From NCBI RefSeq assembly GCF_008035925.1, contig NZ_CP036264.1, positions 5,330,402 to 5,394,401 on the forward strand: a DNA stretch of 64,000 bases. The letters run 5' to 3'. The translations under genes were made by a program, and so were the position numbers. This document shows, in pieces, positions 27,455-35,301 of this stretch. The stretch is from Stieleria maiorica (GTDB lineage: Bacteria > Planctomycetota > Planctomycetia > Pirellulales > Pirellulaceae). Position 1 is the first letter of the stretch. Each line of letters begins with the position of its first letter. The notes below the pieces were generated by a model. That model made no database searches. It was given only the letters and a program-made list of their open reading frames with translations, and was not told the origin of the DNA.

Positions 27455-28264
27455 GTCTTCCTATAGGGCCACCCGCGACAGATCCTGCAATACCAGTAAT
27501 GATGTCACTACCGGTAGTGGAATTTATTGCGTTCGGCACTAAATATGGGCGACGCGGAGAATCTTAGAGATTGCCTGTAGAGTGTCAATGAAATTCCCGG
27601 ACGTTTTGCAAGCCTTTATCTGGGAATGGGTTACGTCGACCGTCTCGCTAGCATCTGCGACCAACCCCACTCCCGTCCGTCGACGTAAACCGTGGTGAGA
27701 TGAAGGGTTAGTGAAGATTCCGTGGTCGATTGGGTGTTTGGTGGAAAACATGTGAGTGGCAAAAACTTTTCTACCGGAGCCCAAACCACCTGGAGGACTG
27801 GGTAAACGGGGAAGCGCGGGTCGACTTTAGCGGCCCAGCGTTTGTCCCCGCAGAAAGAATCGGCCATCGGCACAAGAACCAAGTGATCTCGGCGTCCGGA
27901 CGGTCGATGCACACCAATGCGTGCGAGCGTGACGATCCAATGCGAGCCGTCCGGCGTGCTTTCCAGGTGACGGCATCGACATCGAGTTAAGACAAAACCG
28001 AGAGTCGAGCGCATCGAGGGGCACAGGCGTTAACTTAAGACGAAACTTACGTTGGAAGCATTGATGTCAACACAATTTACAATGGCTCCCTTCTCCCCCG
28101 GCTTTGTGGGGGAGAAGAGCCATGCCATAAATTGCGGACCGATTTGTGTAGACACCAATGCACTGCGAGAGAGGGTGACGTCGCGAGTTCAATCGTTCCC
28201 CGCCTTAACTTGGCGATTTGTCAATTCCTGCACGAGCGTTTCCAGGGAGAATCTCCAAACGATC
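27455..28264. other. Gene-poor region between nrdJ and the DUF202 gene
   Basis: About 810 bp. Contains several short open frames on both strands (for example 27730-27990 plus and 27631-28014 minus) without recognisable start context, domains or consistent codon bias. The only clear structure is the family C hairpin at 28064-28123. Base composition here is lower in GC than in neighbouring genes, suggesting decayed or non-coding DNA. Confidence 0.5.
28064..28123. repeat. Family C hairpin element, copy 3
   Basis: ATGGCTCCCTTCTCCCCC / GGGGGAGAAGAGCCAT with loop GGCTTTGT, preceded by ACACAATTTACA. It matches the element at 23812 over about 45 bp including the left flank, so the repeat is longer than the hairpin. 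Confidence 0.8.
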
Positions 28265-28570
28265 ATGCCATCGAATCACGATCCGTCGAGTTCACAGGAA
28301 GCCCCACCTTCCCCCCAGCCGCCGCGAGCCGTGCCGGATTTGGCCCTTGTTCGGACCGACCTTGCCAACGAGCGAACCCTGCTGGCCTATGGTCGAACCG
28401 CGCTGATGTTGGTCGCTACGGGCGTCTCATTGGTTAAATTCTTGGACGTGTCGTTCGATTTCGTCGTGCTCGGATGGGGACTGATCGGCTGTGGCGCGAT
28501 CGTCGGAGCGATCGGCACGTATCGATTCGCGTCCTTGAAACAACGGCTCAACAAAGTCCGCGAGGGTTAA
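28265..28570 (+). CDS. DUF202 (YidH-like) small inner-membrane protein
   Basis: 101 residues. Short polar N-terminus, then ALVRTDLANERTLLAYGRTAL, the signature of DUF202 proteins (LA-x-ERT-LAW/Y-x-RT), and two transmembrane helices (TALMLVATGVSLVKF and VLGWGLIGCGAIVGAIGTY). Function unknown; the fold occurs in bacterial YidH and in the eukaryotic VTC transporter-chaperone complex. ATG 28265 is chosen because upstream in-frame sequence crosses the hairpin repeat; GGGAGAA lies about 14 nt upstream. It ends 27 bp before the GAF-HlyD gene and may belong to that operon. Confidence 0.85.
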   Translation: MPSNHDPSSSQEAPPSPQPPRAVPDLALVRTDLANERTLLAYGRTALMLVATGVSLVKFLDVSFDFVVLGWGLIGCGAIVGAIGTYRFASLKQRLNKVREG

Positions 28571-28597
28571 CCAACATGCCAGGTCGGTGGTCCAGTC

Positions 28598-30364
28598 ATG
28601 CCCGATGATCCGTGGGAACGGTGTGCCGACGCCCTCGCGCGGCTTGAGGACCGCCTGAAGTCACCGATCGACCGTACCCTCTTTCCCGAGACAGCCGACG
28701 ACCTCTTGCAGCGATTGAACGCTATTTCGGCCCTCGCGATCTATTTTCCTGCCGATCAACTGCTCTGTCGTCGCGGCCAATCACTCGCCGGGGATCCGGA
28801 TCTGCGATGTCAGCATCCGGTGACGGAATCTTCGTCGCTGGCGATTCATCTGTGGCTGCAATCCTCCCCGCCACCCGACGCGGCGACAAAGCAGGCGATC
28901 GAGGAAGCGTTGCCGGCGATCGGCAACCTTTTGGTCGCGGCGGTCGCCCGAATCGGTTTGGCTCAATCACAACACGAACTTGACGCGCTCACGGAGCTAA
29001 GCGATCAACTGTTTGCCGAGGGTGATGCCGACGTGCGATTGCACCACATCGCCGCCGCGTTGGCCAAGTCGTTGCGTGTCGATCGATTGAGCCTGCTACG
29101 ACGATCGGATGCACGCTATGTAATGATCGGTTGCTCGGTCCAAGCTCGATTCGACCGACGAGCCGACCAGGTGTGGCGGACGCAAAAAGTCGCTCAAGCA
29201 ATCGATCAAGAACTGGATGCCCGTACGAGTTCGGTCATCACGCTGGAACACGAAGACGGCGATGCGATTGAGTCGTTCCTGCGAGCGGGGAACGCCACGC
29301 AACTGCAGGCGACTCGGCTGGGGGCGGATCGAATTCTGGTGATCGGCGAGTGTTTCGAATCGATACCACTCGACGCGACGAAACGGGGCACCGGCGATCT
29401 TTCACCACTACGTCGCCAGTTGTTTGATGCCGCCCTAGCGGACGTCCTCCGCCGCCAAGGTGAAAAGACTTGGGGCCGGTGGCGATCGACTTGGCAGAAA
29501 CCGGCCGCCCGCTGGCGACTGGCCGCTGCGGTCGCGGTGTTGCTGGTTCTTTGCCTGTATCCGATGACCATTCGTGTCGCTGCCGACGGCCGCATCGTCC
29601 CGCAAACCCAAACCGTCGTCCACGCCCCCGTGGACGGACAAATCGCGCGTCTGGAATGCGAATCCGGGATGGAAGTGACCAGTGGTCAGGTACTCTGTGT
29701 ATTCTCCAGCCATGACTTGGAATTGGAAATCACACGACTAGGCGGCGAATTGATCACCGTCGAGGAACAGTTACAAATCGCGGCGACGCGGCGCGGCGAC
29801 GAGTCCGGCCAGGACATCGGGTCGGATCGTCGAGTCTTGGAAGCCCGCCGCGGTGGACTTCGGCGGCAGATCGCCTTGCTGGAAAAACGCCGCGACCAGT
29901 TGGTCGTGCACAGTCCGATTGCGGGGATCGTCACGTTGTTGATGCCGGACGAAGATTTAGGCGGCCTGCAGACACCTCGACCGGTTCAACGCGGCGACGC
30001 CGTGATTCGCGTGATCAATCCGGCCGACGGGTATCGGGTCGAATTGGACGTGCCCGATCGTGAAGTCGGCTACGTGTTGGCCGCCTTGGAACGACAAACA
30101 GATGATCCGGTCGAGTGTCGATTCCGGCTGCGGTCTCAACCCCAGCGGCAGCGCCGCGGAACGCTGCTGGGGTTGGATCCATCGGCCTCGCTGGATCGCT
30201 TCGGGCGCTTGATCGTTGCGGCTTCGGTCCAGCCACACGAACACGACATCACGTTCAACGCCGACTCCGGAGTGGTCGGCTGGATCGACTGCAATCCGGC
30301 AGCCGCCGGATTCGTCCTCTCTCGCAAGGTGATCGAGCAACTCAGACTATGGGGATGGCTATGA
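28598..30364 (+). CDS. GAF-like domain plus HlyD-type membrane fusion protein
   Basis: 588 residues. Residues 1-290 are a soluble region; 130-290 has the pattern of a GAF domain (DALTELSDQLFAEGDADVRL, then strands with VITLEHEDGD). One transmembrane helix follows (LAAAVAVLLVLCLYPMTIRV, about 307-326), then a periplasmic adaptor: first lipoyl half APVDGQIARLECESGMEV, a short coiled coil (about 378-435), second lipoyl half VHSPIAGIVTLLMPDED, and beta-barrel domain. HlyD proteins bridge inner-membrane transporters to outer-membrane channels. A cytoplasmic GAF-like sensor on an adaptor is unusual. The stop overlaps the next ATG (ATGA). Confidence 0.82.
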   Translation: MPDDPWERCADALARLEDRLKSPIDRTLFPETADDLLQRLNAISALAIYFPADQLLCRRGQSLAGDPDLRCQHPVTESSSLAIHLWLQSSPPPDAATKQAIEEALPAIGNLLVAAVARIGLAQSQHELDALTELSDQLFAEGDADVRLHHIAAALAKSLRVDRLSLLRRSDARYVMIGCSVQARFDRRADQVWRTQKVAQAIDQELDARTSSVITLEHEDGDAIESFLRAGNATQLQATRLGADRILVIGECFESIPLDATKRGTGDLSPLRRQLFDAALADVLRRQGEKTWGRWRSTWQKPAARWRLAAAVAVLLVLCLYPMTIRVAADGRIVPQTQTVVHAPVDGQIARLECESGMEVTSGQVLCVFSSHDLELEITRLGGELITVEEQLQIAATRRGDESGQDIGSDRRVLEARRGGLRRQIALLEKRRDQLVVHSPIAGIVTLLMPDEDLGGLQTPRPVQRGDAVIRVINPADGYRVELDVPDREVGYVLAALERQTDDPVECRFRLRSQPQRQRRGTLLGLDPSASLDRFGRLIVAASVQPHEHDITFNADSGVVGWIDCNPAAAGFVLSRKVIEQLRLWGWL

Positions 30365-31491
30365 ATGAAGATCGTTTTCCAATGGGTTGTTGCCGTTTCA
30401 CGCTCGCTGACAATCGCGGCCCGGTCGTCTGGTCCGGCAGCCTGACGCGATTGATCGCCATCGTGTTGGTTCTTTGCATCACACAGATCGGCGCGGCGGA
30501 GGATCCTCAGGCGGCCAAGCCCAAAGTCATCGGCCCGCTGGTGATCAAGCTGATCGACCAGGTCGAGGTGCCGGCACTGGAATCGGGGCCGATCGCCGGC
30601 CTGGAAGTCAGGCTGGGTGATCCGGTCAAAGCCGGACAAGTGATCGCGCGAATCGACGACCACATCAGCCAGGCCCGGCACGAGCTGGCAGCGACCGAGT
30701 TGGCCACCAGTCGACAGCGATCCAGCCAGTATCGCGACGACGTGATTGCCGATACGGAATCCCAAGAGAAGGAAGCACTGCTGGAGCAACAACGCCTGTT
30801 GGCGAAGATCGCATCGGAAAAATCGCTCAACCAGGTTCGCGTTTCGGCAGCGGAAAAGGCAGAAGCGGTCGCCAAGAACGAATGGTCGCGAGCCGTCGAG
30901 GCGCGCGAGACCTTTGCCGACAGCGTCTCCGAATCCGAGCTGGAAAACTTGCGATTGAAATACGACCGTTCTCAATTGGAACGCGTCCAGGCCCAGTTTG
31001 AACAGAGGATGGACTTGTTGTCAGCCCAAAGCGAAACCCAGGGCGTCAAGATCGCCGAGCTGGCCGCTAAACGCGCCCAATTGCGACGCTCGGTGGCCCA
31101 GTCCGACGCCGAACTGTTGCGGATCGACATTGAAACGAAACAGAAAACACTGCACATCGCCGAATTGAGCGTGGCCCGCCATCGGGTCGTCGCTCCGATC
31201 GATGGTGTCGTGGTGGAAATTTACAAACGGCGCGGCGAATGGGTTCGCCCGGGAGATTCGGTTGTGCGTGTGATCAATCTGGATCAATTGCATGCCGAAG
31301 GATTTTTCAGCGGTCGTGTCCGACCGAAGCCCGGGCAAAAGGTCCGGTTGACATCGGCGGATCGAGAAGTCGTCGGAACGGTTGATTTTGTCAGCCCGGA
31401 ACGCGATCGCGTCAGTGGTGAGTTTCGCTTTCTGGTTGGCCTGGCCGGCGGCGAGTTCTTCCCGGGGGATCGTGTGGAAATCCAATGGTGA
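30361..31491 (+). CDS. HlyD/RND-type periplasmic adaptor with signal peptide
   Basis: 376 residues from ATG 30361, coupled to the previous stop by ATGA. Signal/anchor helix LIAIVLVLCITQIGAAED. Lipoyl half 1 (ALESGPIAGLEVRLGDPVKA), a long alpha-helical hairpin (about 100-270, coiled coil rich in E/R/Q/A), lipoyl half 2 (VVAPIDGVVVEIYKRRGEWV), then beta-barrel ending GGEFFPGDRVEIQW. This is the classic adaptor layout for tripartite export. No ABC or RND pump and no TolC partner lie in the window. It overlaps the next gene by 7 bp. Confidence 0.87.
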   Translation: MNEDRFPMGCCRFTLADNRGPVVWSGSLTRLIAIVLVLCITQIGAAEDPQAAKPKVIGPLVIKLIDQVEVPALESGPIAGLEVRLGDPVKAGQVIARIDDHISQARHELAATELATSRQRSSQYRDDVIADTESQEKEALLEQQRLLAKIASEKSLNQVRVSAAEKAEAVAKNEWSRAVEARETFADSVSESELENLRLKYDRSQLERVQAQFEQRMDLLSAQSETQGVKIAELAAKRAQLRRSVAQSDAELLRIDIETKQKTLHIAELSVARHRVVAPIDGVVVEIYKRRGEWVRPGDSVVRVINLDQLHAEGFFSGRVRPKPGQKVRLTSADREVVGTVDFVSPERDRVSGEFRFLVGLAGGEFFPGDRVEIQW

Positions 31492-33812
31492 GCGGACCGA
31501 CGCCGGGCGGCATACAAACCCACGCCAACACGCGCGGCCGTGACCTCTGGCGACTGAGGATGGATCTGCACTTCTGTTGGGTCGACGGTATCGGCGACGC
31601 GGATGGCTACTGGGTCGTGAACGATCCGTTGGCCGGCGAGTGGTTTTGCCTCTCGCGAGTCGAAAAGCGATTGTTAGAACTCGCCGATGGCTGTCGTTCG
31701 ATAGGCGAGCTGTGTCAGCTGGCCGCCGCGACCATCCGACCGCTGGAATCCAGCCTCAGCGCGTTGCTGTCGTTTTACACGCAAGCCCGTCGCAAGGGAC
31801 TGTTGCTGTCGGTCGGCGGCAGCGGCCCGATCGAGCAAACGTTGCAATCACAAGCCGCAGCCTCCGGTGGGCGATCCGTGCGTGCCGGCGGGATCGCCCG
31901 CTGGGTCAGCCGATTAGTGGCGTTTCGATTGCCGGGAATCAATCCGAACCGATGGCTGGGGCCGGCGAATCCGCCAACGCAAAGCGTGGTTCCGACGGCG
32001 GCGTTGCTGGTACCGATCTGTCTGGCAGTGATTGCGATCGCGCTGCTGGTCGGCCGCTTCGACGTGTTCGCGGCGGAAGTCTCACTGGCGATCGCACGAC
32101 GCGACCCGGTTTGGCTGGTCTGTCTGCTGATCACGATCGCCGTGGTCAAATCGGTTCACGAATTGGCGCACGTGCTGGCGTGTCGGCGTGTCGGCGCGGA
32201 ATGTCGCGAACTGGGGGTGATGCTGTTGTTCGCAACGCCCTGTTTGTACTGTGACGTTTCCGACTTGTGGCGTGTGCCCCGACGCGGCGAACGGGTTCTG
32301 GTTTCGGCCGCCGGCATGCTGGCCGAATTGTGCTTGGCCGGTTTGGCGACGATCCTGTGGGCGGCCACCGGGCCGTCGGTCCTTCACGACCTGGCACTGG
32401 TCGTCATGGTCGTCGGCGGCGTTTCCACCGTGCTGATCAACGGCAATCCGTTGCTGCGCTACGACGGCTACTTCATGTTGGCCGATTGGATCGGCGTCCC
32501 CAATCTTGCCCAGCGTGCCAGCGGGGTGATGCGTCATGCAGCCAGACGGATTGTCTGGGGTGTTGCGGCTGGCGTCCGGCCGAATGAGCCACTCGGCCGC
32601 GCCGTTCCGCCCAGCACGCTGTTGCTGTACGCCGCCGCCAGCGCCCTCTATCGCGTGTTCGTCGTGGGGGTGATCACCTTGTTGATCTACCACGCCTCGA
32701 TTGACGTCGGCGTGGGATGGTTGGGCGCCGCGTTTGCCGGGACGCTGCTGGGATCGATGCTGATGCGGGCCATCGGTCCGGTATTGCAACCACCAGATTC
32801 GGACTCGGTCGCGGTGGAGTCCATGAATGCAGAATCGTCAGCGGTCAAATCGTCAGCAGCCGAGACGCCGCAACGATGGTGGCATCATTCTCGGGCGGTC
32901 GCGGTGGTTTCGTGCATCTTCTTGCTGTTGGTCGTCGGCATGGTGATTCCGTTTCCAAGGCAAGTGGTGGTGCCGATGTTAGTGGTCGCCGCCGATCAAC
33001 AGGAACTGCTTGCGTTGGAATCCGGGCGGATCATCGAACTCGCCGAATCGGGAAGCCAAGTGACGGCAGGTCAGGTGTTGGTGCGGCTGCAAAACGATGC
33101 TTTGGACGATCAGCTTGCCAGCGCCCGGGCTGAACTGGACCTTGCGACCGCGCTGGTCGCGGCCTGGGAATCGCGCAAGGGATCGACCGGTGCAAACCCG
33201 ACCGCGCTTGCGCTCGCGGTCAAACGCCGAGACGCGGCGGAGCGGCAGCATCGGGTCCTGGCCAGGCGTGTCGATCGTCTGACGCTTGTCGCGCGTTCGG
33301 CCGGTCGCTTCGTGCATTCGATCCCGCGGCCGGTCGACGCGCGCGACCGACGATTGCGGTGCGGACAATGGGTGCCACGCAGCACACTGTTGGGTTGGGT
33401 CGGACACCCCATCGATCGAAACGGAATGGCATTGATCGATCAAGATCAGGTGGATTTGGTTCGCGCCGAACAAGTGGTGCGGGTCCGTCACGCGTCGATT
33501 TGGCCGGGGCGCGGCCGGGCAACGGTGCGACGGGTTGCCCGGGCCGCCAGGGAATCGATCCCCCCGGAGCTGTCAGCGGGCGACATCGCCAGGATCGATG
33601 GTGCAACATCACAGGACACGCGGACGCGGAACACGCAGTCTCGGGACGCACAGTTTCCGGACACGTTGTATTGGGTCCGAATCACGCTGGACGAACCGTT
33701 GCCGCTGACATTGCCGCCGCGATCGGTGGTCAGCGCAGAAATCCACGTGGATTCGATCAGCGTATGGAACCGGCTGCGACGATTCACGGCCTCGCAATAT
33801 CGAGGACTTTGA
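31485..33812 (+). CDS. PqqD-like / M50 metallopeptidase / HlyD fusion protein
   Basis: 775 residues. Residues 25-110 form a small winged-helix-like domain (DPLAGEWFCLSRVEKRLLEL) resembling the PqqD peptide-binding fold. Then a polytopic M50 (site-2-protease-like) region: zinc motif HELAH at 225-229 inside a membrane helix, and the third-ligand motif NPLLRYDGYFMLAD at 321-334, both intact. After the last helix (VSCIFLLLVVGMVIPFP) comes a periplasmic lipoyl/barrel region (about 495-620) like HlyD. So one chain carries a possible peptide-recognition domain, intramembrane protease and adaptor. Known homologues in planctomycetes are uncharacterised. ATG 31485 overlaps the previous gene by 7 bp. 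Confidence 0.82.
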   Translation: MVSGPTPGGIQTHANTRGRDLWRLRMDLHFCWVDGIGDADGYWVVNDPLAGEWFCLSRVEKRLLELADGCRSIGELCQLAAATIRPLESSLSALLSFYTQARRKGLLLSVGGSGPIEQTLQSQAAASGGRSVRAGGIARWVSRLVAFRLPGINPNRWLGPANPPTQSVVPTAALLVPICLAVIAIALLVGRFDVFAAEVSLAIARRDPVWLVCLLITIAVVKSVHELAHVLACRRVGAECRELGVMLLFATPCLYCDVSDLWRVPRRGERVLVSAAGMLAELCLAGLATILWAATGPSVLHDLALVVMVVGGVSTVLINGNPLLRYDGYFMLADWIGVPNLAQRASGVMRHAARRIVWGVAAGVRPNEPLGRAVPPSTLLLYAAASALYRVFVVGVITLLIYHASIDVGVGWLGAAFAGTLLGSMLMRAIGPVLQPPDSDSVAVESMNAESSAVKSSAAETPQRWWHHSRAVAVVSCIFLLLVVGMVIPFPRQVVVPMLVVAADQQELLALESGRIIELAESGSQVTAGQVLVRLQNDALDDQLASARAELDLATALVAAWESRKGSTGANPTALALAVKRRDAAERQHRVLARRVDRLTLVARSAGRFVHSIPRPVDARDRRLRCGQWVPRSTLLGWVGHPIDRNGMALIDQDQVDLVRAEQVVRVRHASIWPGRGRATVRRVARAARESIPPELSAGDIARIDGATSQDTRTRNTQSRDAQFPDTLYWVRITLDEPLPLTLPPRSVVSAEIHVDSISVWNRLRRFTASQYRGL

Positions 33813-33943
33813 CACCGCGTGTTGGGGGAGTCGAGCGAAAGACCCTTGGCGGGTTATAATGCATCGAAGTCGGAACACACGGAATCCGAACGCACGTGTC
33901 GGACAGGTATCCGGCTTGTCCCTTCACATCATCGAGCAAATTA

Positions 33944-34219
33944 ATGACAAACGAGCGAAACGGCGATGCGATTGTCGCGGAATCGTTTTTGGATGTCCGC
34001 GCCAAACTGCTTGAAGTCGCCGCCACGTTGGATCGAATCGACCGCGCATGCCAGTCGGGGACGTTGCAGGAGCCGGCCCAATCGAAGCGGGACCTGTTGA
34101 ACGCGGCAACGAAGATTGTGTTGTCCGACGCTCCCAACCGTGCCGAGCAACTGCAGCAATTGTTTTCTCGCGAATACGACGCCGACTGGCGCCGGCAATT
34201 TGGAATCACCGCCAACTGA
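33944..34219 (+). CDS. Small conserved-looking hypothetical protein
   Basis: 91 residues from ATG 33944; a GTG at 33896 would add 16 residues. Predicted all-helical and soluble: ESFLDVRAKLLEVAATLDRI, then AATKIVLSDAPNRAEQLQQL. No family recognised. It ends 48 bp before the TatD-like gene on the same strand and has normal codon usage, so it is likely real and possibly co-transcribed. Confidence 0.65.
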   Translation: MTNERNGDAIVAESFLDVRAKLLEVAATLDRIDRACQSGTLQEPAQSKRDLLNAATKIVLSDAPNRAEQLQQLFSREYDADWRRQFGITAN

Positions 34220-34267
34220 CGTACCCTGGCTGTCGTCGCGCACCACCTTCACCTTGATTGATGACGT

Positions 34268-35080
34268 ATGGACTACATCGACCCGCACATCCACATGGTT
34301 TCCCGCACCACGGACGACTATGCGACGCTCGCGCGGATGGGCTGCGTGGCAATGAGCGAACCTGCCTTCTGGGCCGGCTATGATCGTGGCAGCGTGGACG
34401 GTTTTCGCGACTATTTCCGTCAACTGACCGAAACCGAACCGGCCCGCGCCGCACAGTTCGGCATCCAACATTTCACCTGGCTGTGCATCAACGCCAAGGA
34501 GGCGGAGAACGTCTCGCTGTCGCGCGAGGTGATCGCCATGATTCCGGAGTTCTTGGACAAACCCAACGTGCTCGGGATCGGTGAAATCGGACTGAACAAG
34601 AACACCAAGAACGAAGCGACGATCTTTTTGGAGCATCTGGATTTGGCGGCCGAGTACGGCCAGTCGATCCTGATCCATACGCCACACTTGGAAGACAAGT
34701 ACCAGGGGACACGGATGATCCTGGACATGCTGTGCGACGACCAGCGACTGGATCGGGACCGGATCTTGGTCGACCACGTCGAAGAGCACACGATCACCGA
34801 CGTGCTCGATCGCGGATTCTGGGGCGGGATGACGCTGTACCCGGTCACCAAGTGCACGCCCGAGCGGGCCGTCGATATGATCGAACAGACCGGCGGCGAA
34901 CGACTGCTGGCCAATTCGGCCGGTGATTGGGGGCCGAGTAAACCGACCGCGGTCCCGGATCTGATCTTCGAAATGCGACGACGCTCGCTGCCGGAATCGC
35001 TGATCCGCAAAGTCGTCTACGACAACCCGCTGGAATTCTTCTCCAAGAGCAAGCAATTTAATTTCACCCCACGGGGTTAG
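34268..35080 (+). CDS. TatD-family metal-dependent hydrolase, EboB-like
   Basis: 270 residues, TIM-barrel amidohydrolase. Metal ligands visible: DPHIHM (His7 and His9), VLGIGEIGLN (Glu about 106), LIHTPH (His about 138), LVDHVEEH (His about 174) and SAGDWGPS (Asp about 219). The opening D-P-H-I-H-M-x-S-R-T-T-D-D-Y and the E-P-A-F-W segment are closer to EboB of the cyanobacterial/bacterial ebo clusters (scytonemin and eustigmatophyte-type precursor export) than to DNase TatD. That subfamily call is from memory of the pattern. No other ebo gene (UbiA-like EboC, dehydroquinate-synthase-like EboD) is adjacent. Confidence 0.85.
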   Translation: MDYIDPHIHMVSRTTDDYATLARMGCVAMSEPAFWAGYDRGSVDGFRDYFRQLTETEPARAAQFGIQHFTWLCINAKEAENVSLSREVIAMIPEFLDKPNVLGIGEIGLNKNTKNEATIFLEHLDLAAEYGQSILIHTPHLEDKYQGTRMILDMLCDDQRLDRDRILVDHVEEHTITDVLDRGFWGGMTLYPVTKCTPERAVDMIEQTGGERLLANSAGDWGPSKPTAVPDLIFEMRRRSLPESLIRKVVYDNPLEFFSKSKQFNFTPRG

Positions 35081-35105
35081 GGCTTCCGTCAATTCTGGTG
35101 TTGGG

Positions 35106-35186
35106 GTAGCGGAACTCGCCAAGAGTTTCGCTGTCTGCGGCGAAGCCGCCCGGGAGAACGCCGAAAGCCTCCGCGGCTTTCGCTAC
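35106..35186. repeat. Family A inverted-repeat element, copy 2
   Basis: Left arm GTAGCGGAACTCGCCAAGAG, right arm ending CCGCGGCTTTCGCTAC, with an inner palindrome GGCGAAGCCGCC. Starts 26 bp after the TatD-like stop codon. The most diverged of the four copies. Confidence 0.75.
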
Positions 35187-35301
35187 CGCCCCCCACACCG
35201 CCGGATCCCGCAATCGACGCTTTGCCGTTAGAATCTTCCGGCGACCGGCCGGTCTTGCAGGAACCGGTCGCGCGTTTCAGCCATGCGACCCGGAGTCCGT
35301 T

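Noticed and set aside
27176-27540. Cobalamin riboswitch upstream of nrdJ
   Set aside because: Looked for a B12-box and conserved stems on the minus strand; none recognised. A covariance-model search would be decisive.
27631-28014. 127-codon minus-strand frame
   Set aside because: No start context, uneven composition, other frames equally open, no family; treated as non-coding.
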